Both the position numbers and the translations under genes were made by a program. DNA of 64,000 nucleotides, taken from positions 1 to 64,000 of the forward strand of contig CAWIGB010000032.1 of the NCBI GenBank assembly GCA_963835375.1, given 5' to 3'. This stretch comes from Salinisphaera sp963835375 (GTDB taxonomy: Bacteria > Pseudomonadota > Gammaproteobacteria > Nevskiales > Salinisphaeraceae). The notes beneath the pieces were generated by a model. It saw only the letters and a list, made by a program, of their open reading frames with translations, did no database searches and had not been told where the DNA came from. Position 1 is the first letter of the stretch. Each line of letters opens with the position of its first letter. This document shows positions 63,479-64,000 of the stretch, in pieces.

Positions 63479-63734
63479 GGCTAAACGCATTGCTGGTAAG
63501 CGCGGGCTAGAGTTGTACCGGCGTGCGTATCGTCCGGCTGCTTGGCTATATCGAATCGTCACGCTTTGGCCGGTGATGCAGGCTGCTCGTCTGTCAGTTG
63601 CGCGCAGTCTAACACAGAAAGCGCGACACGATAAACCCTGGCATCGGCAGATGCGCACCGGCCGGGGTTCTTGATGCCACCGACGTTATACGTCGTTCCT
63701 TGACTTGCGATGGCGCACTTTCAAAGGCTAATAA

Positions 63735-63960
63735 TCAAATCCAGCTGTCATCCAGCGGGTGGCAACGGCAGAATACGGCGAATCGCCAGCCAGTCGCCCC
63801 GCCAGCATCGGGCCGTGGGGGGACAACGCGACCAGCGCATATTCGGAGCACGTCGGAGATGTATGCCGATCACGGCGAAATCGCGTAGCGATAGAACAGG
63901 ATCGGCGCCTGCAGCAAGCCACAATCAGCGAACGAATCCACGCCGTCAGGATGCTAGCGC
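63735..63960 (-). CDS. yidD: YidD-like membrane protein insertion factor, frameshifted
   Basis: Pieces in three reverse frames join to a YidD protein of about 75 residues: TAWIRSLIV, then QAPILFYRYAISP, then the hallmark SPTCSEYALVALSPHGPM, then DWLAIRRIL and CHPLDDSWI-stop (63735). Three single-base errors are needed. YidD is a small amphipathic protein that helps YidC insert membrane proteins and is normally in the rpmH-rnpA-yidD-yidC cluster; here it lies upstream of ileS, so the location is unusual. The start is unclear, with no good ATG in frame before the helix. Confidence 0.62.
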
Positions 63961-64000
63961 GTACCGTGGTGCCGGCATGGCTTGCGTCTTTATTTATCAA

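Noticed and set aside
1..64000. CRISPR array, rRNA, tRNA genes, prophage or toxin-antitoxin module
   Set aside because: No regularly spaced direct repeats, no RNA gene sequence and no phage or toxin domains were recognised anywhere in the window.

Overview
The window looks like a draft-quality stretch of chromosome from a GC-rich gammaproteobacterium. Supporting signs are the DUF971-hslU-hslV block, the dapF-DUF484-xerC block, Zur/Fur/NsrR regulators, FNR-type boxes and narGHJI followed by a parvulin. A halophilic Salinisphaera-like organism is my best guess, from general impression only.

Layout. 0-3 kb: end of a DUF971 gene, a long palindromic repeat, hslU and hslV. 3-11.4 kb: a leftward polyol (xylitol/sorbitol-like) operon of dehydrogenase, binding protein, two permeases, short-chain dehydrogenase and ATPase, with a divergent AraC-type regulator. 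11.4-14.6 kb: xerC, DUF484, dapF and a PCuAC-like lipoprotein. 14.8-20.3 kb: zur, a sugar isomerase/oxidoreductase pair, a broken amidase and a broken ZIP-type metal transporter behind Zur-like boxes. 20.3-27.4 kb: tetR with a paired SMR exporter, Trm112-like, double PTPS, dihydroorotase, fur, sat and lactate dehydrogenase. 27.4-31.6 kb: a MITE-like repeat, hmp-nsrR-nitronate monooxygenase, a small ORF and DUF488. 31.7-45.1 kb: nitrate respiration island with a TDT/SLAC1 channel, narK, narGHJI, PPIase, an unknown protein, NnrS, a Dnr-like regulator and SirB2. 45.2-49.8 kb: acnA, DUF3565, 7Fe ferredoxin and a Rieske protein. 49.9-54.5 kb: CDF zinc exporter with its ArsR repressor, gltX, amidase. 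54.6-64 kb: a MarR/siderophore-interacting protein with two perfect operators, then metE/metR, L31 type B, a type-2 ileS and yidD.

Two themes link the genes. First, anaerobic and nitrogen-oxide metabolism: nitrate uptake and reduction, NO detoxification (hmp/NsrR, NnrS) and six FNR/Dnr-like boxes, which also sit upstream of ldh, the ferredoxin and the Rieske gene. Second, metal homeostasis: Zur, Fur, a ZIP-like importer, a CDF exporter with ArsR, zinc-free L31 and a siderophore-reductase-like protein.

Quality warning. Many genes carry single-base frameshifts, including ileS, metE and narG, which should be functional. The density is highest at 54-64 kb, and 55.96-56.23 kb is an artefact-like poly-C stretch. 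I read most breaks as sequencing errors and give whole-gene spans across them.
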